A stretch of 17,415 nucleotides of DNA. It comes from DATCVA01 sp036567205. Its GTDB lineage: Bacteria > Pseudomonadota > Gammaproteobacteria > Burkholderiales > Burkholderiaceae_B. Positions 1-8,139 of this stretch are shown here, in pieces. The DNA lies in NCBI GenBank assembly GCA_036567205.1, contig DATCVA010000339.1:1-17415 (forward strand), given 5' to 3'. Position 1 is the stretch's first letter, and every line of letters begins with the position of its first letter. The translations under genes and the position numbers were made by a program. A model generated the notes under the pieces. The model saw only the letters and a list, made by a program, of their open reading frames with translations. It searched no databases and was not told the origin of the DNA.

Positions 1-19
1 CCTTGATGTCACGGGTCAT
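1..19 (-). CDS. ftsA: FtsA cell-division actin-like protein, N-terminal fragment (cut by the window edge)
   Basis: An ATG on the minus strand at 19-17 opens a frame reading MTRDIK before the window ends. This matches the usual opening of betaproteobacterial FtsA (MTRDIKDL...), and ftsA follows ftsQ in dcw clusters. The start lies 6 nt past the ftsQ stop. FtsA is the actin-like ATPase that tethers FtsZ to the inner membrane and recruits later divisome proteins. Only six codons are visible, so the call rests on position and the short N-terminal match. Confidence 0.75.
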
Positions 20-25
20 AGTTCT

Positions 26-817
26 TTACTTAGTAGAGGTATTGGAAACAGGGGCCAACGTTATTGCAAACCCGTTGGAGTAACGCAAATCGGCGCTATC
101 GATCACACGGCCGTCCAGTCGACGTGTCAGCGTCGGCCATGCTTGTACAAAACGTTCAATCCTTGCGGCAAATGGCTGCGCGCCCGAGCGTCCGTGGGGA
201 TCGGCCACATCGGCCGCCGGATCGCGCCCCAGATTCAGGCTGACGCCATCGGACAGCTCGACCGACCATGCGTACCTGGGACTGAGCAATATTTCTTTAA
301 CGTGCATATTCAAAGGCGCAACCCAGCGAGCCAGCTCGGCATAGCGCTGAACGACCAGCCGCTCGGAATTATCCGGGCCATGAAAATGCGGCAAACCGGC
401 GTCATCGGGAAGTTCCCCCTGATTGGCGCTAAATGCCTCACCCCATGTATTGATCATCTGGTTTTCATTCCAAAGCGCCAATGGCTGCTGCTCTTCGAGC
501 TGTACCCGAAGCGTATCGGGCCAGACGCGCCGGATACGGGCATGGCGCACCCAAGGTACGGTTTCCAGAAGCTGCCGCGTTTCGTCCAGATTTACAGTGA
601 AAAAATTACCGGTGATTTGTCCGGCTATCGTCGCCCTGACTATAGGGGCGGAAACATAGCCCAGAGCATCGGCTTGCATCGGCTCGATTTGAACTTTGCT
701 GATGACAAAGTACGGGCGCTGCCCCACCCAAATAACGACGGCCACGATCATTGCGCCCACAGCCAATAAGGCCAGAGTATTGGCAATGAAATTAGTGAGG
801 CGGGCGTCGTTAAACAC
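26..817 (-). CDS. ftsQ: Cell division protein FtsQ
   Basis: A 263-residue bitopic membrane protein that joins FtsL and FtsB in the divisome and links FtsA/FtsW/FtsI recruitment. It has a short cytoplasmic N-terminus, one membrane segment at about residues 12-32 (LALLAVGAMIVAVVIWV), then the periplasmic POTRA domain at about 38-107 (YFVISKVQI... to WPDTLRVQLEE, including VPWVRHARIRRVWP) and the FtsQ beta domain (QPLALWNE onwards). The start is GTG at 817-815, with a GGAGAG ribosome site about 8 nt upstream; it gives the usual short N-terminus. The gene begins 19 nt after the ddlB stop. Residues about 199-216 (DPAADVADPHGRSGAQPF) are an insertion relative to E. coli FtsQ, between the LGR motif and the conserved RIERFV segment. 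Confidence 0.95.
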   Translation of the reverse strand: MFNDARLTNFIANTLALLAVGAMIVAVVIWVGQRPYFVISKVQIEPMQADALGYVSAPIVRATIAGQITGNFFTVNLDETRQLLETVPWVRHARIRRVWPDTLRVQLEEQQPLALWNENQMINTWGEAFSANQGELPDDAGLPHFHGPDNSERLVVQRYAELARWVAPLNMHVKEILLSPRYAWSVELSDGVSLNLGRDPAADVADPHGRSGAQPFAARIERFVQAWPTLTRRLDGRVIDSADLRYSNGFAITLAPVSNTSTK

Positions 818-836
818 GCAAATCTCTCCTGTCGGC

Positions 837-1784
837 TTAGAGACCGGGCGGCGCTTGCACTTTGCAAGAGGCGCTGTCCAGAATAGTCAGACAAAGATCG
901 ACATAACTCATCCCCGCTGCTTTGGCCCCCATGGGGACCAGCGAGTGACTCGTCATGCCGGGCGAGGTATTCATTTCCAGCAGCCAGGGCTTGCCGTCGG
1001 CGTCAAGCATAAAATCGGCGCGCCCCCATCCTTCGCAGCCCAGAGCGTCATAGGCCTGCTCGGCAAGCTGCATGATTTTTTGCGACAGCGCATCATCGAG
1101 TTCGGCCGGGCAAATATACTGAGTATCATTGGACACATACTTATGCTCGTAATCGTAATTGCCGGCAGGCGCCACAATCTCGATAATCGGAAGGGCGCGA
1201 ATGCTGCCGCGCTTACCGAGCAGGGGAACAGTAAGCTCACGCCCCTCGATAAATTTTTCGGCCATCACCTCGGCATCGTATTGCGCTGCCAATTGATAAG
1301 CAGCAAGCAGCTCTTCTTTTTTGGACACCTTGGTAACGCCCAGAGTCGACCCTTCGTGAGGCGGCTTGATAATCATGGGTAAACCCAGATCGTCAATAAC
1401 GTCGTCCAGATTGCTGCCTTCAGTCAGTACTGCAAAACCCGGGGTAGGCAGGTCTTGCTCGAGCCATACCTTTTTAGTCATGATTTTATCCATGGCCAGA
1501 CTCGAAGCCAACGGACCGCTTCCCGTATAAGGCACGCCCATCAATTCCAGCAAGCCTTGCAGCGTGCCATCTTCGCCGTGGCGTCCGTGCAGGGCAATAA
1601 AAACCCGTTCGAAGCCAGAATTAACCAGGTCAATCAAGGTGCGAGTGCCGGTGTCAAACAAATGAGCGTCTATCCCGGCGCTGCGCAAGGCCTCATAGAC
1701 GCCCCGACCGGACATGAGGGACACCTCGCGCTCTGCCGAACGGCCTCCGTACAACACGCCTACATGGCCAAAATTTTCGCTCAT
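837..1784 (-). CDS. ddlB: D-alanine--D-alanine ligase (DdlB)
   Basis: An ATP-grasp ligase of 315 residues that joins two D-Ala in the cytoplasm, making the dipeptide used by MurF. The N-terminal LYGGRSAEREVSL (11-23) carries the substrate-binding Glu18. HGRHGEDG is at 66-73, the ATP-grasp IIKPPHEGSTLGV at 138-150, and the metal-binding LLEMNTSPGMTSHSLVP near 268-284. Tyr216 in the KYVS segment corresponds to the tyrosine typical of D-Ala-D-Ala rather than D-Ala-D-Lac ligases. The ATG overlaps the murC TGA (ATGA), with a GGAGAG ribosome site inside the end of murC. The position between murC and ftsQ is the classic ddlB location. Confidence 0.97.
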   Translation of the reverse strand: MSENFGHVGVLYGGRSAEREVSLMSGRGVYEALRSAGIDAHLFDTGTRTLIDLVNSGFERVFIALHGRHGEDGTLQGLLELMGVPYTGSGPLASSLAMDKIMTKKVWLEQDLPTPGFAVLTEGSNLDDVIDDLGLPMIIKPPHEGSTLGVTKVSKKEELLAAYQLAAQYDAEVMAEKFIEGRELTVPLLGKRGSIRALPIIEIVAPAGNYDYEHKYVSNDTQYICPAELDDALSQKIMQLAEQAYDALGCEGWGRADFMLDADGKPWLLEMNTSPGMTSHSLVPMGAKAAGMSYVDLCLTILDSASCKVQAPPGL

Positions 1785-3187
1785 ACCAACTCTCCAATTC
1801 GTGCGGGAACTTTGCTAATGGACCCTGCACCCATCACGATGACTACGTCGCCATCGACCACGAAATCCAGAACAGCCTGCGGCAAGTCGACTACGTCGTC
1901 TACGAACAAGGGCTCGACCTTGCCTGCCACGCGTATCGCACGCGTCAGAGCGCGCCCGTCCGCAGCCACCAGCGGCGACTCGCCGGCCGGGTAAACATCG
2001 GTTAACAAGACCGCGTCGGCCGAGCTTAAAACACGCACGAAGTCTTCAAAGCAATCACGCGTGCGCGTATAGCGGTGCGGCTGAAATGCCAGGACAATGC
2101 GCCGGTCCGGCCATGCGCCGCGCGCCGCGGCCAACGTCGCCGCCATCTCGACCGGGTGATGACCGTAATCATCGATTAGCGTAAACAAGCCACTGCCACG
2201 AGCCTTTGATACCGGAAAATCGCCCACATAAGTGAAACGGCGGCCAACGCCGTTAAAGGCAGCCAGGGATTGCGCAATAGCCGAATCAGGAACTCCCAGT
2301 TCGGTCGCAACAGCAATAGCCGCCAAGGCGTTAAGCACGTTGTGCTCGCCAGGCAAGTTCAGGCTGATGGAAAGCGGCGGCAACAGGCCCGAGGCACTAC
2401 GGCGCTGGACATCGAAATGCATAACAGTGCCCTGAGCCCGGACGTTGACTGCCCGCACCAGCGCATCGGCATTTAAGCCATAGGTTGTCACTGGCCGCGA
2501 GATAAAAGGAATAATCTCACGCACATTAGCATCATCGCTGCACACCACCGCACTGCCATAAAACGGCAATCGATGCGTAAACTCGATGAACGCGCTTTTT
2601 AAACGGGCAACGTCATGTCCATAGGTGTCCATATGGTCAACATCGATATTCGTCACAATAGCCATGACGGGCAACAGATTCAAGAATGACGCATCCGACT
2701 CATCGGCTTCAACCACAATAAATTCGCCCTGACCCAGTCGGGCATTGGCCCCGGCCGATGTCAGGCGGCCGCCAATCACAAAAGTTGGATCCAGGTCCCC
2801 GCCAGCCAATACACTGGCCACCAGACTGGTGGTTGTGGTTTTGCCGTGCGTACCGGCCACGGCAATGCCGCGTTTCAAGCGCATCAATTCAGCCAGCATC
2901 AAGGCGCGCGGTACGACCGGAATGTGGGCGGCGCGCGCAGCCAGGACTTCGGGGTTATCCCCTGCAACAGCTGTCGACGTGACAAGAGCGCCGACGCCTT
3001 TAATATTTTCTGCCGCATGACCGATGGTGACCCGCGCACCAAGCTCTGCAAGCCGGCGCGTCACGGCGGTTTCCTGCAGGTCCGAACCGCTGATGGCGTA
3101 GCCCAGATTCAAAAGAACTTCGGCTATGCCGCTCATTCCCGAACCGCCTATCCCGACAAAATGTATGCTTTGTATTCTATGCTTCAT
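1781..3187 (-). CDS. murC: UDP-N-acetylmuramate--L-alanine ligase (MurC)
   Basis: The first amino-acid ligase of peptidoglycan synthesis adds L-Ala to UDP-MurNAc with ATP in the cytoplasm. At 468 residues it has family length. The N-terminal nucleotide-binding loop is HFVGIGGSGMSGIAE (9-23), the P-loop AGTHGKTTT is at 111-119, EADESD at 160-165, NIDVDHMDTYG at 180-190 and the C-terminal DDYGHHP at 339-345. The HGKTT form of the P-loop and the DDYGHHP motif separate MurC from MurD, MurE and MurF. An Mpl identity is unlikely because the gene sits between murG and ddlB. The ATG overlaps the murG stop, and its own TGA overlaps the ddlB start. Confidence 0.98.
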   Translation of the reverse strand: MKHRIQSIHFVGIGGSGMSGIAEVLLNLGYAISGSDLQETAVTRRLAELGARVTIGHAAENIKGVGALVTSTAVAGDNPEVLAARAAHIPVVPRALMLAELMRLKRGIAVAGTHGKTTTTSLVASVLAGGDLDPTFVIGGRLTSAGANARLGQGEFIVVEADESDASFLNLLPVMAIVTNIDVDHMDTYGHDVARLKSAFIEFTHRLPFYGSAVVCSDDANVREIIPFISRPVTTYGLNADALVRAVNVRAQGTVMHFDVQRRSASGLLPPLSISLNLPGEHNVLNALAAIAVATELGVPDSAIAQSLAAFNGVGRRFTYVGDFPVSKARGSGLFTLIDDYGHHPVEMAATLAAARGAWPDRRIVLAFQPHRYTRTRDCFEDFVRVLSSADAVLLTDVYPAGESPLVAADGRALTRAIRVAGKVEPLFVDDVVDLPQAVLDFVVDGDVVIVMGAGSISKVPARIGELV

Positions 3188-4257
3188 GCGACTCTCCGGG
3201 ATATTTGCTCACAGGCATCCGCAATCTGCTGTGCCGCATTCAAACGCGCATGCTCATGAGCATGCTGCGCCACCTGTGCCAGCTCCTCCCGCGATCTGGC
3301 CTTCAGCCACTGGGCCAGCCACTCCGGCGATAATTCGGGCTGGCTTTGCAGCCAGCCACCGTGGCAGTCGCTCAGGTAGCGGGCGTTGGCCGTTTGATGA
3401 TCATCAATGGCATGCGGCAACGGAATGAACAATGCCGCAACGCCGACAGCTGCCACTTCGGCCACAGTCATGGCGCCAGCCCGGCAAATCAACAGATCGG
3501 CATCCTGCAGAACCCCAGCCATATCATCGATAAACGCATGGCATTGCGCCGCAACACCCGCCTTTTCGTAGGCGGCGCGCACATGGGCGATATGTTGTGC
3601 ACCCGTCTGGTGCGTAACGACCGGCCGTTCATCAAGCGTCAACTGCGCCAACGCGGCCGGAACCACCGTATTGAGCGCCTGCGCCCCCAGACTGCCCCCT
3701 ATGACAAGCAAGCGTAAAGGACCTTCACGCAAACCGTAGCGCTGCCCGGCCAAGGGCAATTGTGTTAACTGCCGGCGAACCGGATTGCCAACCATGATGG
3801 CGCCCGGCAACGCTCCTGGAAATCCAACCAATACCTTCCTGGCTACTTTCGCCAGCCAGCGATTAGCCGTACCGGCGACCGCATTTTGCTCGTGAATAAC
3901 CATAGGCACTTTACGCAATGCCGCCATCATTCCACCCGGGAAAGCCACATAGCCCCCCATACCCAGCACGACATCGGGATTTACATTTTTCAACGCAGCA
4001 AACGCCTGCAAACATGCCCTCGCAAGCGTAAACGGCAGTTTAAGCAAAGCCATAGGGCCTTTGCCACGCACGCCGCCAAAACGCAACGGTACAAGCTCGA
4101 TTCCCTGGGCCGGAACAAGTTTGCCTTCCATGCGCTCGGGATGGCCCATCCATACGACACGCCAACCGCGCTGTTGCATTTCGTGGGCAACGGCCAAACC
4201 CGGCATGATGTGTCCGCCTGTCCCGCCCGCCATAATCAGCAAGGTGCGCGTGCTCAT
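3184..4257 (-). CDS. murG: Lipid II synthase: UDP-GlcNAc:MurNAc-pentapeptide-lipid GlcNAc transferase (MurG)
   Basis: A GT-B fold glycosyltransferase of 357 residues that transfers GlcNAc onto lipid I at the inner face of the membrane, giving lipid II. The three glycine-rich loops are visible: AGGTGGHIMPG (10-20), GMGGYVAFPGG (99-109) and GGSLGAQ (187-193). The UDP-GlcNAc site CRAGAMTVAE is at 258-267, followed by HAIDDHQTANA at 282-292. The ATG overlaps the ftsW TGA, and its TGA overlaps the murC ATG. Length and motif spacing match the family. In Bordetella, MurG has been reported to act as a scaffold for the Mur ligases, which may be relevant to the fused MurE-MurF encoded upstream. Confidence 0.98.
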   Translation of the reverse strand: MSTRTLLIMAGGTGGHIMPGLAVAHEMQQRGWRVVWMGHPERMEGKLVPAQGIELVPLRFGGVRGKGPMALLKLPFTLARACLQAFAALKNVNPDVVLGMGGYVAFPGGMMAALRKVPMVIHEQNAVAGTANRWLAKVARKVLVGFPGALPGAIMVGNPVRRQLTQLPLAGQRYGLREGPLRLLVIGGSLGAQALNTVVPAALAQLTLDERPVVTHQTGAQHIAHVRAAYEKAGVAAQCHAFIDDMAGVLQDADLLICRAGAMTVAEVAAVGVAALFIPLPHAIDDHQTANARYLSDCHGGWLQSQPELSPEWLAQWLKARSREELAQVAQHAHEHARLNAAQQIADACEQISRRVA

Positions 4258-5444
4258 GTTCGCTTACCTCGCATCAGGTTACGGTTTTCAAAATCGACCC
4301 GCAGCAAAAGGGCCAGTGCGACAAGATTCATGACGATCCCCGAGCCGCCATAACTAACCAGGGGCAGTGTCAAACCTTTGGTCGGCAGCAAGCCCAGGCA
4401 TACGCCAATATTGATAAAGGTCTGAATACCAAACCATAAGGCAACGCCCTGAGCGACGAGGCCATTAAAAATCCGCTCCATCGCAACTGACTGGCGGCCA
4501 ATATCGAAGGCGCGCCATACAATAAAGACAAACGCCATAATTAATGCCATCACACCGACAAAGCCAAGCTCCTCGCCGATAACCGCAACGATAAAGTCGG
4601 TATGCGCCTCGGGCAGGTAATGAAGCTTTTCAACGCTGGCCCCAAGGCCGACTCCGAACCATTCTCCGCGCCCCAGCGCTATTAAGGAATGCGACAACTG
4701 GTATGCGCTTCCATAGGTATTGTCCGGATTCCATGGATCAAGATACACAAACAAACGCTCGCGACGCCATGGCGAAAGCCAGATCAGCAGCAAGAAGCTA
4801 CCCGTCAGCACCATCAGCAGGCTCGAAAACAATTTACCGTTGATGCCGCCGATAAACAGGATTCCGACAGCAATGGCAACAATAACCATAAAAGCGCCCA
4901 GATCCGGCTCCAGCAACAGCACCATACCGACTGCCCCCAGCGCAAACGCCATGGGCAAGAAGCCACGGAAGAAATTTTGCATGTGCTGTTGCTTGCGCAC
5001 CGTGTAATCAGCGGCATACAACAACATCGCCACCTTCATCAACTCAGACGGTTGAAAGTTGATCGGCCCCAATGGCAGCCAGCGCCGCGCGCCGTTTACC
5101 TCACGCCCTATTCCCGGTATTAGCACAACGATCAAAAGCAGCATGCACAACAAAAACAACGGAACAGCCAGCTTTTGCCAAACCCTCATGGGAATACTTA
5201 ACACAAAGGCCGCAGCCAGCACGCCAACGACAATAAACAGGCCATGCCGGATCACAAAATAAAAACGGCCATAGCTCTCGTAGCGAGGTCCGTCCGCCAA
5301 AGCTATGGACGCCGAGTAAACCATCAGCAAGCCAAATGCCAGCAGCGCCGCCGACGCGATGATGACCGCGGTATCAAAATTAGGCATGGTCGTGCGGCCC
5401 GGGCGCACTGCATTGACGCTAGAGGTCAGGTCAAAAAGACTCAT
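4254..5444 (-). CDS. ftsW: Septal peptidoglycan glycosyltransferase FtsW (SEDS family)
   Basis: A 396-residue polytopic inner-membrane protein, with about ten hydrophobic segments starting near residue 24. SEDS proteins polymerise lipid II into glycan strands; FtsW works with FtsI at the septum. Signature segments are GARRWLPLGPINFQPSELMK (118-137), the loop LPEAHTDFIVAVIGEELG with the probable catalytic Asp283, and LPLVSYGGSG (360-369). The soluble N-terminal extension of about 22 residues is typical for FtsW and distinguishes it from RodA, as does its place between murD and murG. Both gene junctions are ATGA overlaps. Confidence 0.97.
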   Translation of the reverse strand: MSLFDLTSSVNAVRPGRTTMPNFDTAVIIASAALLAFGLLMVYSASIALADGPRYESYGRFYFVIRHGLFIVVGVLAAAFVLSIPMRVWQKLAVPLFLLCMLLLIVVLIPGIGREVNGARRWLPLGPINFQPSELMKVAMLLYAADYTVRKQQHMQNFFRGFLPMAFALGAVGMVLLLEPDLGAFMVIVAIAVGILFIGGINGKLFSSLLMVLTGSFLLLIWLSPWRRERLFVYLDPWNPDNTYGSAYQLSHSLIALGRGEWFGVGLGASVEKLHYLPEAHTDFIVAVIGEELGFVGVMALIMAFVFIVWRAFDIGRQSVAMERIFNGLVAQGVALWFGIQTFINIGVCLGLLPTKGLTLPLVSYGGSGIVMNLVALALLLRVDFENRNLMRGKRT

Positions 5445-6970
5445 GCAACCTCCCCGTTTTCGAGCGCCAGGGCATTAACAGCCTGAACGAAGGCCACGCC
5501 GCGATGAATATAGTTTTTAAACATATCCATGCTGGCGCAGGCTGGCGACAACAACACGGCATCGCCTGGCTGCGCCAGGGCAAAGCCACGTGCAACCGCC
5601 TCTTCCATCGACGCACTCTGCTCGATGGGTACTGTGACATCGGCCAGAGCCTGCGCAATCAGCGAAGCGTCCTGACCTATAAGCACAACGGCACGCGCAT
5701 GCTGCTTGACAGCGTTGACCAACGGAGAAAAATCTTGACCCTTGCCTAATCCGCCTGCAATAAGAACCGCGCTCTGGCCCAAACCTTCAAGAGCCGCGAC
5801 AGTAGCACCAACATTCGTGCCCTTGCTGTCGTTCACAAAATCAACGCCGCCGATAGAACGCACGAACTCGGTACGGTTAGGCTCGCCGCCATACTCGCGA
5901 AGTGCGTGCAGCATATTGGCCCATCCCTGTCCGAGACTGCGCACCAGCGCTAAAGCTGCCAGGGCATTCAAGGCATTGTGTATGCCGCGTACCCGCAAGG
6001 CATCGACCGGCATCAGACGTGATGCACGGCCGGCTTGACGCTGAGGCGTTTCCGCCGATTTTTTACGTTTCGTCTGCGGCGCAGGCAGATCGAAGTCGTT
6101 GACTTCGGCGGCGCTAAGCCAGGCAACACCATGGCTGTGCTCCAGCCCCAGATCGCCAGCCAACAGGGGCACATCGCGTCCGAAGGTGCACACTGCCATG
6201 GATTTCGTATCAGGCACCATGCCCAGCACCAGGCCATCATCGCGGTTCACCACTGCAATTTTTGCTGTCTGCAAAAGTTTTGCTTTGGCATTGACATAGG
6301 CTTGCATCGAACCATGCCAGTCCAAATGATCCTGGGTAACGTTAAGCACTGCGGCCGCGTCAGGGGTCAACGTATGCGTTGTTTCCAACTGAAAGCTGGA
6401 TAATTCCAGCACCCATACATCGGGAAGATCATTGCCATTCAAAGCATCCCGCAGCGCCGTCAAGGCGGCAGGACTGATATTGCCAGCTGCCCGCGCTTTG
6501 AATCCGCAAGCTTCGGCAAGCTGGCGCGCCATCGCGGTAACGGTGGTTTTACCGTTTGTCCCCGTAATAGCCAGCACTTTGGGCTGATAGCCTTGTCCGG
6601 CCATATCGGTTAACGCACGGGCAAAAAGTTCAATCTCGCCGATTACTTCAATTTTTCGAGCGGCGGCCAACTGCAAAAACGTCTTAACCGGCTCGTCCAG
6701 CGGCGATAAGCCCGGACTAATCACAATACTGTGCACACCGTCCAAAGCGTGTTCGGACAACGCCTGATCTCCAAGACGATAATCAAGCACCGACTCCCCC
6801 AACTCGGCCCGCAACGCATCAAGCCCAGCTGGCTCGTGTCGCGTATCCAGCACACGCAGGCGCGCGCCATGCTGCGCGCACCATCGTGCGGCAGCCGCAC
6901 CGGTCTCACCCAACCCGAGGATCAGGACAAGCGCACCTGCATTGAGCGAGGGGAATAAAAACGTATTCAT
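5441..6970 (-). CDS. murD: UDP-N-acetylmuramoyl-L-alanine--D-glutamate ligase (MurD)
   Basis: This enzyme adds D-Glu to UDP-MurNAc-L-Ala in the cytoplasm. I place the start at the ATG whose A is at 6970 (MNTFLFPSLN, 509 residues) because it overlaps the mraY stop as ATGA. The open frame extends to 7054, but the extra residues lie inside mraY and match no MurD. Motifs: LGLGETG (18-24), P-loop GTNGKTT (137-143), NVTQDHLDWHG (210-220), NDSKGTN (380-386), GGLGKGQDF (406-414) and LSPACASMDMF (474-484). The protein is about 70 residues longer than the 438-residue E. coli enzyme. Part of the excess is a basic stretch at about 295-317 (PAPQTKRKKSAETPQRQAGR), just before the conserved RGIHNALNALAA helix. 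Confidence 0.96.
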   Translation of the reverse strand: MNTFLFPSLNAGALVLILGLGETGAAAARWCAQHGARLRVLDTRHEPAGLDALRAELGESVLDYRLGDQALSEHALDGVHSIVISPGLSPLDEPVKTFLQLAAARKIEVIGEIELFARALTDMAGQGYQPKVLAITGTNGKTTVTAMARQLAEACGFKARAAGNISPAALTALRDALNGNDLPDVWVLELSSFQLETTHTLTPDAAAVLNVTQDHLDWHGSMQAYVNAKAKLLQTAKIAVVNRDDGLVLGMVPDTKSMAVCTFGRDVPLLAGDLGLEHSHGVAWLSAAEVNDFDLPAPQTKRKKSAETPQRQAGRASRLMPVDALRVRGIHNALNALAALALVRSLGQGWANMLHALREYGGEPNRTEFVRSIGGVDFVNDSKGTNVGATVAALEGLGQSAVLIAGGLGKGQDFSPLVNAVKQHARAVVLIGQDASLIAQALADVTVPIEQSASMEEAVARGFALAQPGDAVLLSPACASMDMFKNYIHRGVAFVQAVNALALENGEVA

Positions 6971-8139
6971 CTTAATTTCAATGTCGCCAGGCCAATAAGC
7001 ACCAACATCATGCTGATAATCCAAAATCGCACTACAACCTGCGTTTCCTTCCATCCGGTTACTTCAAAATGGTGATGCAGGGGCGCCATGCGAAAGACCC
7101 GCCGCCCCTGGCCATAACGCTTTTTGGTGTATTTGAAGTAGCTCACCTGAATCATGACGGACAGCGTTTCAACCACAAACACCCCGCCCATAATGAACAA
7201 AACTATTTCCTGACGGACAATCACTGCGATCGTGCCCAACGCTCCGCCCAAAGCCAGCGCCCCAACATCGCCCATGAACACTTGGGCCGGATATGCGTTG
7301 AACCAGAGAAAGGCCAGCCCGGCGCCGGCGATAGCGGCGCATAAAACCATAAGTTCTGCCGCACCTGGAATGTAAGGAAACAATAAATATTTCGAGTAAT
7401 CGACCCGCCCCACCACATAGGCGAAAATACCCAGAGCGCTGCCCACCATTACCGTCGGCATAATAGCCAGGCCGTCTAAACCATCGGTCAGGTTAACGGC
7501 ATTGCTCGAACCCACAATGACCAGCCAGGTCAACGTGGCAAAGCCGAACACACCCAGCGGATAGCTGACACTTTTAAAGAACGGCACAATCAAGTCGGCA
7601 CGAGTGGGCAAGGGCATGGTAAACCCGCTGAGCACCCAGTCGCGGAACAACGGCCACAACTCGGCATTCGCCGGCGCGGCAACAGCAAAAGTCAGGTAAA
7701 TCGCTGCGACAAGACCAATCAGCGCCTGCCAGAAAAACTTGCGTCGCGAAGACATTCCTTCAGGGTCTCGATTCACTACTTTCTTGTAATCGTCGGCCCA
7801 ACCTATCCAGCCAAAGCCAAAAGTCACCAGCAACACTACCCAGACGAATCGATTAGTCCAGTCCGCCCACAGCAATGTACTGACAGCGATTGAAATCAGG
7901 ATCAACGCACCGCCCATAGTCGGCGTACCTGTTTTCAGCAGATGCGACTCGGGACCATAAGAGCGCACTGCCTGACCAATCTTCAGCTCGGTCAGTTTGC
8001 GTATGACACGCGGGCCGGCGACCAAACCGATCAGCAAGGCAGTGCCGCACGCCAATACGGCGCGAAACGTTATGTATTCGAAAACACCGAAGGCGCGTAT
8101 ATGAGAGTCGGATAGCCAACGTGCAAGCTCAAGCAGCAT
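6967..8139 (-). CDS. mraY: Phospho-N-acetylmuramoyl-pentapeptide transferase (MraY, lipid I synthase)
   Basis: A polytopic membrane enzyme of 390 residues that moves phospho-MurNAc-pentapeptide onto undecaprenyl phosphate, making lipid I. About ten hydrophobic segments are visible. Active-site elements are the Asp pair in GWADDYKK (D116, D117), the NLTDGLDGLA segment (216-225), NAYPAQVFMGDVGALALGG (281-299) with the catalytic-site Asp291, and the HHHFE loop (355-359). Family length is about 360. The ATG lies 11 nt inside the end of the murE-murF gene, with a G-rich ribosome site (AAGGGGG) upstream; the TGA overlaps the murD start. Confidence 0.97.
   Translation of the reverse strand: MLLELARWLSDSHIRAFGVFEYITFRAVLACGTALLIGLVAGPRVIRKLTELKIGQAVRSYGPESHLLKTGTPTMGGALILISIAVSTLLWADWTNRFVWVVLLVTFGFGWIGWADDYKKVVNRDPEGMSSRRKFFWQALIGLVAAIYLTFAVAAPANAELWPLFRDWVLSGFTMPLPTRADLIVPFFKSVSYPLGVFGFATLTWLVIVGSSNAVNLTDGLDGLAIMPTVMVGSALGIFAYVVGRVDYSKYLLFPYIPGAAELMVLCAAIAGAGLAFLWFNAYPAQVFMGDVGALALGGALGTIAVIVRQEIVLFIMGGVFVVETLSVMIQVSYFKYTKKRYGQGRRVFRMAPLHHHFEVTGWKETQVVVRFWIISMMLVLIGLATLKLR

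Noticed and set aside
143..1382. Long plus-strand frames (208 and 228 residues) opposite ftsQ and ddlB
   Set aside because: They are antisense to well-supported genes with clear family motifs. The high GC third-position bias of those genes produces such mirror frames, and no domain is recognisable.
6971..7054. Upstream extension of murD by 28 residues
   Set aside because: It lies wholly inside mraY, resembles no MurD N-terminus, and the ATG at 6970 overlaps the mraY stop in the ATGA arrangement used throughout the operon.
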